Made by a program: the position numbers and the translations under genes. From JBFGSX01 sp041581335 (GTDB lineage: Archaea > Thermoplasmatota > E2 > JACPAO01 > JAHFTW01): a DNA stretch of 13,524 bases. Within the stretch, counting starts at the first letter, position 1; each line of letters opens with the position of its first letter. Shown here in pieces: positions 1 to 5,960 of this stretch. Location: assembly GCA_041581335.1 (NCBI GenBank), contig JBFIDG010000044.1, forward strand, positions 1-13,524, written 5' to 3'. The notes under the pieces were generated by a model. It was not told where the DNA came from and made no database searches. It worked only from the letters and a program-made list of their open reading frames with translations.

Positions 1-855
1 CACGCCCACCACGGGCGCGTCGAGGCCGTTGGCCAGGTGAGACACGGCTGCGACGGCACGGGCACGCAGGGGCGCGCCGCTGAGGCCGCCAGGGATGTCT
101 GTGATGCCGTCCGGGCGAGCCCGGGTCGTGTTGACGGCGATGATGCCGGCCGCACCGGCATCGACGGCGGCGCGGGCGACGGCCAGCAGCTCGTCATCGG
201 CGCCGTCCGGATGGAGTTTCAGAAGCAGGGGCCGGTCCGCGACGCCCTCATCCATCGCTTCGTGCAGGCGGGCGATGAAGGAGCCGATGGCTTTCGGGTC
301 CTGCAGGTCGCGCAGGCCCGGCGTGTTGGGGCTGCTGATGTTCAAAGCGACGTAGTCGCCCGGCGCATCGCGGGCCATGTCGGTGAGGCGTTGCAGGCTC
401 TCCTCGCGGGGCCGGTCCTTGTTGGGGCCGATGTTGATGCCGATGGGGCCGATGGCGGGCACCTCGTCGATGCGGCGCTGGATGGCCTCCCAGCCGGGGC
501 CGGGAAAACCCATGGAGTTGACGAGCGCTTCTTGCTCCGGGAAGCGCGTGATGCGGGGCTTGGGGTTGCCTGGCTGCGGCTCCGGCGTGACGGTGCCGAT
601 CTCGACGTGCCCAAAGCCCATGGCGAACAATGCGTTGTACGCTTCGGCCTCTTTGTCAAAGCCCGCGGCCATGCCGAGGGGGTTGGCGAAGTCCAGGCCC
701 CAGACGCGGGTGGCGAGGCGCGGATCCGAAGCCGGTGCCTGGACGAGGCGGCGCGCTGCAGCGTTGCGGTGGGCGACGCGCAGGAAGCGCATCGCGGTGT
801 GATGGGCCTTTTCGGGGTCCATCTTGAACAAGGCTCCCTTGAGCGCGCCGTACAC
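1..855 (-). CDS. pyrD: dihydroorotate dehydrogenase, class 2-like (C-terminus cut off by window edge)
   Basis: Oxidises dihydroorotate to orotate with FMN, the fourth step of pyrimidine synthesis; class 2 enzymes pass electrons to membrane quinone. 285 codons are visible and the frame runs off at base 1. The N-terminus (residues 1-25) has the class 2 'LF-K-MDPEKAHH' helix. Further motifs are 'NPLGMAAGFDK' (58-68), 'EIGTVTPEPQPGNPKPR' (85-101), 'NISSPNTPGLRDLQ' (172-185, with the class 2 catalytic Ser), 'LLLKLHPD' (210-217), 'AVNTTRAR' (240-247) and 'GGLSG' (256-260). The loop 'NSMGFPGPG' (113-121) replaces the bacterial NRMGFNN form. The GTG at 855 is preferred because 'VYGALKGALFKMDPEKAHH' matches the usual family start; an in-frame GTG at 903, directly after a TAG, would add 16 residues. 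No Shine-Dalgarno is visible at either. The missing part should carry the last phosphate-binding glycine loop. Confidence 0.93.
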   Translation of the reverse strand, partial: MYGALKGALFKMDPEKAHHTAMRFLRVAHRNAAARRLVQAPASDPRLATRVWGLDFANPLGMAAGFDKEAEAYNALFAMGFGHVEIGTVTPEPQPGNPKPRITRFPEQEALVNSMGFPGPGWEAIQRRIDEVPAIGPIGINIGPNKDRPREESLQRLTDMARDAPGDYVALNISSPNTPGLRDLQDPKAIGSFIARLHEAMDEGVADRPLLLKLHPDGADDELLAVARAAVDAGAAGIIAVNTTRARPDGITDIPGGLSGAPLRARAVAAVSHLANGLDAPVVGV

Positions 856-1035
856 GGTGCTGGCGACACGACGCTGATTCTTAGCGCGTTGGGTCAGCGC
901 CACCTAGTGCCGACGACCGTGCCCGGCGGGAGCGACGCGGAGGCTGCCGGACCGGCCGCATGCGGCTCGGCCGACCATGGCCCGAGGCGGCTTTCGACCG
1001 CACCCAGACCGCACTTGGGTCGGAGCCGGTCGAGA

Positions 1036-1041
1036 TTTATG
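1036..1041 (+). promoter_or_regulatory. TATA-like box A for the zinc-motif protein at 1063
   Basis: TTTATG lies in an otherwise GC-rich stretch, centred about 25 nt upstream of the ATG at 1063. That is the spacing expected for an archaeal leaderless transcript, and it favours 1063 over the in-frame ATG at 1039, which would lie inside the box. Inferred from spacing and composition only. Confidence 0.45.
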
Positions 1042-1062
1042 CTCCAATGTCGATTCTCCCGC

Positions 1063-1413
1063 ATGGTCCAATGCGCCGCGCTGAAGGAAGACGGGACGAA
1101 GTGCGGGTCCCATTCCCGCGAGAACAGCAAGTACTGCCGCAGCCATGCAGGCTACCGCCCCAAGGGCCGCGCCCGCAAGATCCTTGACAATCTCAAAAAG
1201 GCCCGCGAGATGAAGCAGGTCCGCAAGCGCGCCGCAGCCTCCAGTGGCGGCAAGGGGCCGATCAGGAACCGGCCCGCCGCCATCGCGGTCATGGGCGAGA
1301 AGGCACAATGCGCGGCGCGGACGCAGGCGGGCAAGCAGTGCAAGCGCCTGCCACGCGCGGGCTCAAAGTATTGTGAGGCGCACAAGGGCTACAGGCCCAA
1401 GCGCAAGGCGTAG
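1063..1413 (+). CDS. small basic protein with two C-x9-C-x10-C-x2-H zinc motifs
   Basis: A 116-residue, strongly basic protein of unknown function. It contains two copies of one putative zinc-binding unit with identical spacing: C4, C14, C25, H28 and C83, C93, C104, H107. Both units end in a shared '(Y)C-x2-H-x-GYRPK' tail. The linker (residues 32-80) is rich in Lys, Arg and Ala, consistent with nucleic-acid contact, though this is inference. The same C-x9-C-x10-C-x2-H spacing recurs at the C-terminus of the protein encoded at 7756-8907. The reading frame stays open upstream to position 37, but that part is antisense to pyrD and has no family resemblance. A TATA-like box 25 nt before 1063 supports this start. 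It is followed in the same direction by the C2H2 mini-protein at 1468. Resemblance to the DUF5763-type short zinc motif is from memory and unverified. Confidence 0.82.
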   Translation: MVQCAALKEDGTKCGSHSRENSKYCRSHAGYRPKGRARKILDNLKKAREMKQVRKRAAASSGGKGPIRNRPAAIAVMGEKAQCAARTQAGKQCKRLPRAGSKYCEAHKGYRPKRKA

Positions 1414-1467
1414 TCCCCTTCTGGCCCATCCAGCACGTTCAATGCCGTGGGCGACGGAGTGTGTGCC

Positions 1468-1620
1468 ATGGCCATGTATGGCGCGTGCGATTACTGTGAA
1501 GCGGTGGTGCGCGTGAGCAACTTCGCCACGCACCGCAATTTCCACGTGCAGGCAGGCACCAAAGACCCAGGCCCGCACGGCTACAGCGAGATCACGCGCG
1601 TCGAGAGCATCCAGTACTAG
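1468..1620 (+). CDS. 50-residue C2H2 zinc-finger mini-protein
   Basis: A very short reading frame encoding 50 residues. 'CDYC' (residues 7-10) followed by H22 and H26 gives C-x2-C-x11-H-x3-H, one residue short of the classical C2H2 finger spacing. The rest is a polar tail ending in 'ESIQY'. A GGAG motif at 1456-1459, 8 nt before the ATG, is one of the few Shine-Dalgarno-like signals in the window; a second in-frame ATG lies at 1474. Its TAG stop (1618-1620) overlaps the stop of the convergent RNase III gene (1617-1619). The same tail-to-tail arrangement occurs at 3663-3666, which argues that this short frame is real. Single C2H2 fingers of this size are known in archaea and usually bind nucleic acid or protein; its target is unknown. 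Confidence 0.68.
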   Translation: MAMYGACDYCEAVVRVSNFATHRNFHVQAGTKDPGPHGYSEITRVESIQY

Positions 1621-2087
1621 CTCAGCGCCGCCGCGGGTTCGCCTAACTTGTCCAGGCGACCAATGTGCGCAACGGTGATGGCGGCCGCGGCTTCGAAGCC
1701 TGCGTCCATGAAGACGGCACCCACGACAGCCTCCAAGGCCTCGGCCCAAACGCGCTCGCTCGGGTCGGGGATCGCGTGGGTCGTGCTGCGCTCTAGGACC
1801 TCGGCCAGACCCATCTCGATGGCCCGTTGTCCAAGCACCGCCTTGCTGACGAGATGCTGCTTGGACGCCGTCATGGCCCCTGTCGGGCCCCCGGGAAACT
1901 CGAGGACTTGTTTGCGGCGCAAGGCAAGCTCGATGACCGCATCCCCAAGGTATGCCAGCGATGGATTTGAGGGCCGGCCACCCAGGCGCTCCCGACCCAA
2001 CGACGGATGCCTCAAGGCCTGTTCCGCCCAGGCCTGGTCCTGGAATGTGTGCCCAATTAACGCCTCCAGCCGAACAACATCCGTCAT
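1617..2087 (-). CDS. minimal RNase III-fold endoribonuclease, no dsRNA-binding domain
   Basis: A 156-residue protein consisting of an RNase III catalytic-type domain only. The signature helix reads 'NPSLAYLGDAVIELALRR' (41-58), where canonical RNase III has NERLEFLGDAVL. The two early Glu of that motif are Pro42 and Ala45, while the metal-binding Asp (D49) is kept. The second motif 'AEALEAVVGAVFMDAGFEA' (115-133) keeps the catalytic Glu (E119) but has Glu116 where Asp is usual. Lack of a C-terminal dsRBD and the 'LAYLGDAV' form recall bacterial Mini-III, which trims 23S rRNA precursors; sequence similarity alone does not fix the role. RNase III is uncommon in archaea. The ATG at 2087 is chosen because the family homology begins there; the frame is open to 2255 but would overlap the upstream metallopeptidase gene. 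A weak TTTCAA box lies about 24 nt upstream. Confidence 0.82.
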   Translation of the reverse strand: MTDVVRLEALIGHTFQDQAWAEQALRHPSLGRERLGGRPSNPSLAYLGDAVIELALRRKQVLEFPGGPTGAMTASKQHLVSKAVLGQRAIEMGLAEVLERSTTHAIPDPSERVWAEALEAVVGAVFMDAGFEAAAAITVAHIGRLDKLGEPAAALS

Positions 2088-2176
2088 GCCACTCGATGGC
2101 ACTCGGGGTTGAAAGATGCACTCATACGGTCTACCACGGTGCAGGGGCCGCGGCCGCCAGAGGAGGAGCGCGTTGC

Positions 2177-2926
2177 TCAACGCGCCTTGACGACGATGCG
2201 CTTCGCCTTGCGTCCACTGGCGAGTTCGCTGAGCCATTCCTCCGCTTCGCGCCACTGCGGGAATCTACGCTCCGCTTCCGTGAACTCCTTCGGGTGGATG
2301 ATGCGCTTGCCGCCGCTGCCCATGCGGGGCGGCATGACGATGTGCAACAACTCGTGGTAGACGACGTAATCGAGCACGAACTCCGGCACGTCCGGATCGT
2401 CGAGCACTTGGCTGATGACGATGGCGTTGTGGTCGCTGTCATGGTGCCCGAAGCGGCGGCGACTCTCGGTCTTGGTCCAGCTCAACGTCGGCGCACTAGG
2501 AAGCCGGATGTCGTGGTCCAAGACGACGCGCATGAAAGACTCCAGCAGGCTGCGGTGGGTGCCGATGGGGTCGATGTGCTTGCGGCCTCGACTGCGTTTG
2601 CTCTCTGCCCGCCGCGCGGCCACTTTGTCTGCCTCGATGTGGCGGTGGTAATCAGCGACATCCCCGGTGTCGAGCTTGGATTCGGCGACGTTGAGGAGAC
2701 GACACATCAAGATGCCCACGACGCCGCGCAGGACGCCATCCGGCGCGTCGCGCAGGTGGTGGCTGAGCCTGAAGAATAAACGACCATCGCGTTTGCGGAT
2801 GGTCGATTTTGTGGAGACGTAGGGATAGAACGCCACGTGGGGCGATGGGCGGGCTGGAAGACCGAGCAGTCGCTCATGCACGCTCTGCACCAGAGGCACC
2901 AATCCCGGCGCCGACTGCTCCCCCAT
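2177..2926 (-). CDS. HELLH zinc metallopeptidase-like protein (YgjP/SprT-like architecture)
   Basis: A 249-residue protein with a zincin active site: HELLH at 191-195 (two His ligands and the catalytic Glu) and a likely third ligand H211 in 'HPKEF'. The 'F-T-E-A-E-R-R-F-P-Q-W-R-E-A-E-E-W-L' stretch that follows (215-232) resembles the H-x3-F ... P-x-W/Y-x5-W-L ending of YgjP/DUF45-type peptidases. Residues 140-170 form the upstream beta-strands ('LPSAPTLSW'). Residues 30-80 are a separate conserved-looking segment and 98-118 a Lys/Arg-rich linker. No signal peptide is visible, so it should be cytoplasmic. The ATG at 2926 sits about 27 nt after a clear TTATAT box on the same strand, which fixes this start; the longer frame to 3067 is Arg/Pro-rich and unlikely to be coding. 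It lies 89 nt upstream of the RNase III-fold gene in the same direction. Substrate unknown. Confidence 0.78.
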   Translation of the reverse strand: MGEQSAPGLVPLVQSVHERLLGLPARPSPHVAFYPYVSTKSTIRKRDGRLFFRLSHHLRDAPDGVLRGVVGILMCRLLNVAESKLDTGDVADYHRHIEADKVAARRAESKRSRGRKHIDPIGTHRSLLESFMRVVLDHDIRLPSAPTLSWTKTESRRRFGHHDSDHNAIVISQVLDDPDVPEFVLDYVVYHELLHIVMPPRMGSGGKRIIHPKEFTEAERRFPQWREAEEWLSELASGRKAKRIVVKAR

Positions 2927-2950
2927 CCAGATCACGCACGGCGCCGCGAC

Positions 2951-2956
2951 ATATAA
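2951..2956 (-). promoter_or_regulatory. box A (TTATAT) for the metallopeptidase gene
   Basis: On the minus strand this reads TTATAT, centred about 27 nt upstream of the ATG at 2926, fitting a leaderless archaeal transcript. It is one of the best TATA matches in the window and sits within otherwise GC-rich DNA. Confidence 0.6.
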
Positions 2957-3059
2957 CCCGGAAAGTCTGGGGCCGGCGACCCATCGCCGAGGCAGGCGTC
3001 GCTTCCTCGGAGGCCGACGATGGGGGCAGCTGGGGACTGGTGCGCAGGCCCCTTCCGGG
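2957..3059. repeat. nested inverted repeats, possible structured RNA or regulatory element
   Basis: Four perfect complementary pairs nest inside one another in the gap between divergent genes. CCCGGAA (2957-2963) pairs with TTCCGGG (3053-3059), GGGGCC (2969-2974) with GGCCCC (3047-3052), CCCATCG (2980-2986) with CGATGGG (3018-3024), and CCGAGG (2987-2992) with CCTCGG (3005-3010). Together they could fold into a long irregular hairpin with a 12-nt apical loop, a 7-nt bulge, a 5-nt bulge and a large asymmetric internal loop. No tRNA, SRP or other known RNA consensus is recognised. GC-rich DNA yields chance stems, so this is a candidate only; the strand is undetermined. Confidence 0.35.
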
Positions 3060-3128
3060 ATAATCATCCGCCCAACTGAAAGGAACCCTTATCCCCGACG
3101 ACACCCCATCTAGGGATACGGGATTTCA

Positions 3129-3362
3129 ATGGCTGTCGGCTTCGTTCTCATCAGTGCCGCCCCCCAGAAGGAGCATGACGTGTACAACACGCTCCTGAAG
3201 GTGTCCGAGATCGTGGAGCTGCACCCGCTCTTCGGCGAGTATGACCTCATCGCGAAGCTGGAGGCGGCTGACTTCGACACGCTCGGCCACGTCATAGTGA
3301 ACAAGATCCGCTCCATCGAAGGGGTCGTCGACACGAAGACCCTCACGGGCACCAAGTTCTGA
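3129..3362 (+). CDS. stand-alone Lrp/AsnC ligand-binding (RAM) domain protein
   Basis: A 77-residue protein corresponding only to the C-terminal alpha/beta ligand-binding and oligomerisation domain of Lrp/AsnC regulators, with no helix-turn-helix. Diagnostic segments are 'GEYDLIAKL' (36-44) and 'IRSIEGVVDTKTLT' (60-73), the latter the family's C-terminal strand. Stand-alone domains of this kind are common in archaea and are thought to bind amino acids and assemble with each other or with full-length Lrp proteins; its ligand is unknown. A TTATCC stretch at 3089-3094 could be a weak promoter with a short leader. The stop lies one base before the ATG of the membrane protein gene at 3364, so the two are probably co-transcribed. 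Confidence 0.9.
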   Translation: MAVGFVLISAAPQKEHDVYNTLLKVSEIVELHPLFGEYDLIAKLEAADFDTLGHVIVNKIRSIEGVVDTKTLTGTKF

Positions 3363-3363
3363 C

Positions 3364-3666
3364 ATGGCGCTCGATACGGTCTTCGCAGCCACGGCGCTGC
3401 TGAGCTTTGCGTTCACGCTGTTCGTCGCAGGCATCTTCGGTGCGAAGTTCGGCCAGGGCCGCAGCCGCGGCATCGGCATCCTGATCGCCCTCGTCGCGGT
3501 CCTGTTCGCCGGCGTCTTCATGGCCTTGACGTGGCAGATCGTGCCCGGCATCGAGCCGATCTTCGATCAGCGCCTGGTCAGTCAGAGCATCATCGCGGTG
3601 CTGGCCGCGACGCTCGGAGCCATCGTGGCGATCGTCACCTTCGTGGCGAGCGTGATGAAGGCTTAG
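3364..3666 (+). CDS. small three-helix membrane protein of unknown function
   Basis: A 100-residue hydrophobic protein with three likely membrane helices at about 5-25, 37-58 and 73-97. A short basic loop ('GQGRSRG', 30-36) lies between the first two and a more polar loop ('PGIEPIFDQR', 61-70) before the third. No catalytic or binding motif is seen and no family is recognised. It starts one base after the Lrp-type gene and is likely translated from the same message, which could couple it to amino-acid sensing; this is inference from position. Its TAG stop (3664-3666) overlaps the TAA stop of the convergent gene at 3663. Confidence 0.8.
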   Translation: MALDTVFAATALLSFAFTLFVAGIFGAKFGQGRSRGIGILIALVAVLFAGVFMALTWQIVPGIEPIFDQRLVSQSIIAVLAATLGAIVAIVTFVASVMKA

Positions 3667-4088
3667 ACGAGGCCGACGACGAAGCGGTCCACTTCGCCGC
3701 TGACGAGCAGTCCGCCGTGCTGCATGGCGCGCAGTTCGTCCATGAGGCGCTGGCGATCCAGTGCCTCGGGGTAGAGGTAGCGCGTGAGCGTGACGCTGAC
3801 GCCGCCGTCCGTGTCTTCGATGTCGTAGTCGGCGTTGCGGCGCTGGAAGACGCCGCGGAGGTGGAGTTTGAGTTTTCCGCGCGCGGTCTCGTCCAGTTTG
3901 TGGTCTCCGTATTGGACCTCGAAGCGGGTCTCCAGGCGCCAGGACGGTGCGCCGCCCTTGCCGGCCAGCAGCATGCTCACGCCGCCGATGGTGATGCGGT
4001 CCACGAAGGCGTAGCCTGCCGGAGCGTCGACCGGTTCGACGGCGATGCCGTCTTCTTCGAGCCAGGCACGAACGACGCCGTGGTCCAT
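3663..4088 (-). CDS. conserved-looking small protein, possibly YbjN/secretion-chaperone-like fold
   Basis: A 141-residue soluble protein of unknown function. It opens with an amphipathic helix ('VRAWLEEDGIAVEPV', 6-20), alternates predicted beta-strands through the middle ('ITIGGVSMLLAG', 'WRLETRFEVQYG', 'VSVTLTRYLYP'), and ends with a helix and strand ('DRQRLMDELRAMQHGG'). That order resembles small YbjN/type III-chaperone-like or archaeal DUF2299-like proteins, a low-confidence impression without residue-level proof. Its ATG overlaps the pgk TGA stop by one base (TGATG), so it is probably translationally coupled to pgk as the last gene of the operon. The frame upstream of 4088 runs antiparallel in codon phase to pgk and is not coding. 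Confidence 0.75.
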   Translation of the reverse strand: MDHGVVRAWLEEDGIAVEPVDAPAGYAFVDRITIGGVSMLLAGKGGAPSWRLETRFEVQYGDHKLDETARGKLKLHLRGVFQRRNADYDIEDTDGGVSVTLTRYLYPEALDRQRLMDELRAMQHGGLLVSGEVDRFVVGLV

Positions 4089-5287
4089 CAGGCCACCGCC
4101 TTCTCGAGTGCGACGATGCCGGGTAGTGCTTTGCCTTCGAGGAACTCGAGGCTGGCGCCGCCACCGGTGCTGACGTGGGTGACGTGCCCGGTGATGCCGA
4201 ACTTCATGGCCGCCGCTGCGGAGTCCCCGCCGCCGACGATGGTCGTGCCGGGGCAGTCCAGGAGCGCCTGGGCAACGGCACGGGTGCCGAACTGGAAGGC
4301 GTCCCACTCGAAGACGCCCATGGGGCCGTTCCAGAGCACGGTCTTGCTGCTGGCGATGGCGCGGGCGAAGGAGTGGATGGTGTCGGGGCCGATGTCGAGG
4401 CCCATCCAGTCGGGGTGCTGATAGCCGACGCGGACGGCGCGGTGCTCGGCTTTGGCGCTGAAGGAATCGGCTTCTTCGACGTCCGTCGGAAGCAGCACCT
4501 CAACGCCTTTGTCGGCGGCCTTGGCCAGCATCTCACGGGCGTAGTCGACGCGGTCCTCTTCGACGAGGCTCTTGCCCACATCGTGGCCTTGTGCCTTGAG
4601 GAACGTGAAGGCCATGCCGCCGCCGATGATGAGGCGGTCGGCCTTCTCCAGGAGCGCTTCGATGACGGCGATCTTGTCGCTGATCTTGGCGCCGCCGAGG
4701 ATGGCGGTGAACGGACGCTCGGGTGCATCGAGGGCGTCACCGAGTGCCTTGAGTTCTTGGGCGATGAGGGTGCCGGCGTAGGCGGGCAACAGTTCCGCCA
4801 CGCCCGTCGTGGAGGCGTGGGCGCGGTGCGCCGTGCCGAAGGCGTCGTTGACGTAGGCGTCGGCCAGCGCGGCCAGTTGCTTGACGAAGCCTGGGTCGTT
4901 GCCGGTCTCTCCCGCGTGGAAGCGCAGGTTCTCCAGGAGCAGGACCTGGCCGTCTGCGAGCTTCGCGACGGCGGCTTCGGCGACGGGGCCGATGCAGTCA
5001 TCAGCGAAGGCGACGGGCCCGTCCAGCAAGGTGGCCAGGTGGCGGGAGACCGGCAGCAGGCTGGCGTCTGCGGAGCGGGCGCCCTTGGGCCGGCCCAGGT
5101 GGCTGCATAGGATGACCTTCGCGCCGGCGGCCTGGAGGGCCGTGATGGTCGGCAGGGCGGCGCGGATGCGCAGGTCGTCGCCGACGGCGCCGGCCTGGAG
5201 GGGGACGTTGAAGTCGACGCGGACGAGCACGCGTTTGCCGGCGAACGCTCCCTTGGCGATGCCGTCTTCGAGGGTCTGGACCTTCAC
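4088..5287 (-). CDS. pgk: phosphoglycerate kinase, bacterial-type
   Basis: Transfers phosphate between 1,3-bisphosphoglycerate and ADP in glycolysis and gluconeogenesis. The 399-residue product has the full family pattern: substrate-binding 'RVDFNVP' (23-29), 'SHLGRPKG' (62-69), 'LLLENLRFHAGE' (116-127), 'GGAKISDK' (198-205), 'NGPMGVFE' (320-327), nucleotide-binding 'GGGDSAAA' (352-359) and C-terminal 'STGGGASLEFLEGK' (373-386). These motifs match the bacterial/eukaryotic branch rather than the divergent archaeal PGK (typically RVDFNSPI). The GTG at 5287 is preferred because 'MKVQTLEDG' is a normal PGK start and gives standard length; the ATG at 5404 would add 39 unrelated residues and overlap the upstream gene. 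It follows the PhoU-TrkA_C gene by 52 nt, and a weak CTCTATGA box lies about 27 nt upstream of the GTG, so it may have its own promoter within the operon. Confidence 0.96.
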   Translation of the reverse strand: MKVQTLEDGIAKGAFAGKRVLVRVDFNVPLQAGAVGDDLRIRAALPTITALQAAGAKVILCSHLGRPKGARSADASLLPVSRHLATLLDGPVAFADDCIGPVAEAAVAKLADGQVLLLENLRFHAGETGNDPGFVKQLAALADAYVNDAFGTAHRAHASTTGVAELLPAYAGTLIAQELKALGDALDAPERPFTAILGGAKISDKIAVIEALLEKADRLIIGGGMAFTFLKAQGHDVGKSLVEEDRVDYAREMLAKAADKGVEVLLPTDVEEADSFSAKAEHRAVRVGYQHPDWMGLDIGPDTIHSFARAIASSKTVLWNGPMGVFEWDAFQFGTRAVAQALLDCPGTTIVGGGDSAAAAMKFGITGHVTHVSTGGGASLEFLEGKALPGIVALEKAVA

Positions 5288-5339
5288 GACGCGGCGAGCC
5301 CACGCACCTTCATAGAGGGCGCGGCGGCCCCAGGCCGGT

Positions 5340-5960
5340 TCATTCGACGTCTTCGTCCTCTTCGGCCTGTTCTTCGAGCTCTTCAGGTTCCGTGACGGGG
5401 TCACAGCGGATCAGGAACTCGGGCACCGCTTCGTCGGGACCCATGGCGATGACCAGGTCGCCTCCTTTCAGGCGGAAGCTGCCGCGGACCTTGCTGTGCC
5501 AGCGGCTGCCGCGGCGCACCGCGAGGATACGCATGCCGGTCTCTGTCTCCAGTTCGACCTCGCGCAAGCGGGGACCGACGAACGGGCTCTGTTCGTGGAC
5601 GACGACCTTGGTGATGCTGCTGTCGGAGTCGCGGATGCTCTCGGCAAGCACGGGGTGCAGGTCGACGTCTCGGAGGACGACGTCGGCGATCTCGAGGGCG
5701 CTGTTGGCGATGACCTCGGCGGCTTGGGCGACGCGCAGCGCGATGATGGCGCTGTCGATGTCCAATTGGTCGGAGCGGACCCGTTCCAGGACCATGCGTT
5801 GTAGCTTGATGAGATGGTCACCCATCTCGGATTCCAGTTCGGCGACCGCTTCGGCGAGCTTGTTGCTGTCGTAGAAGACGCTGCTGTAGGCGAGATCCAC
5901 CATCAGCTCGCTGGTGTCTTTCATCTCGAGCAACAACTCTTCGGGGGAGTCCGCCGTCAT
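5340..5960 (-). CDS. PhoU-like / TrkA_C (RCK_C) cytoplasmic regulator, second copy
   Basis: A 206-residue soluble protein in two parts. Residues 5-105 form a PhoU-like helical bundle ('EMKDTSELMVDLAYSSVFY', 'ALRVAQAAEVIANSALEIAD'). Residues 115-187 form a TrkA_C/RCK_C domain ('SPFVGPRLREVELETETGMRILAVRRG', 'LKGGDLVIAMGP'). A very acidic tail (188-206) follows. Such proteins sit beside cation transporters and channels, where the RCK_C domain binds small ligands (ions or, in some bacterial homologues, cyclic di-AMP) and controls transport. Its ATG overlaps the upstream paralogue's stop by 4 nt (ATGA at 5957-5960), so synthesis is tightly coupled. It is paralogous to the preceding gene in architecture and in many aligned positions, suggesting a hetero-oligomeric pair. 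Confidence 0.9.
   Translation of the reverse strand: MTADSPEELLLEMKDTSELMVDLAYSSVFYDSNKLAEAVAELESEMGDHLIKLQRMVLERVRSDQLDIDSAIIALRVAQAAEVIANSALEIADVVLRDVDLHPVLAESIRDSDSSITKVVVHEQSPFVGPRLREVELETETGMRILAVRRGSRWHSKVRGSFRLKGGDLVIAMGPDEAVPEFLIRCDPVTEPEELEEQAEEDEDVE

Noticed and set aside
955..966. 12-bp perfect palindrome GCCGCATGCGGC between pyrD and the zinc-motif gene
   Set aside because: A lone short palindrome in very GC-rich DNA, with no second copy noticed and no known operator match; too likely by chance to report as a site.
37..1062. In-frame upstream extension of the zinc-motif gene on the plus strand
   Set aside because: It lies antisense to pyrD, whose protein motifs are unmistakable, and its translation is Gly/Ala/Asp-rich with no family resemblance. 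High GC keeps such antisense frames open.
2957..3059. tRNA gene suggested by a 7-bp outer stem with a following A
   Set aside because: No T-arm consensus, D-arm or anticodon arm can be placed on either strand.
5288..5404. ATG-initiated N-terminal extension of phosphoglycerate kinase
   Set aside because: It overlaps the end of the upstream gene, has no PGK similarity, and exceeds family length; the GTG at 5287 gives a normal PGK start.
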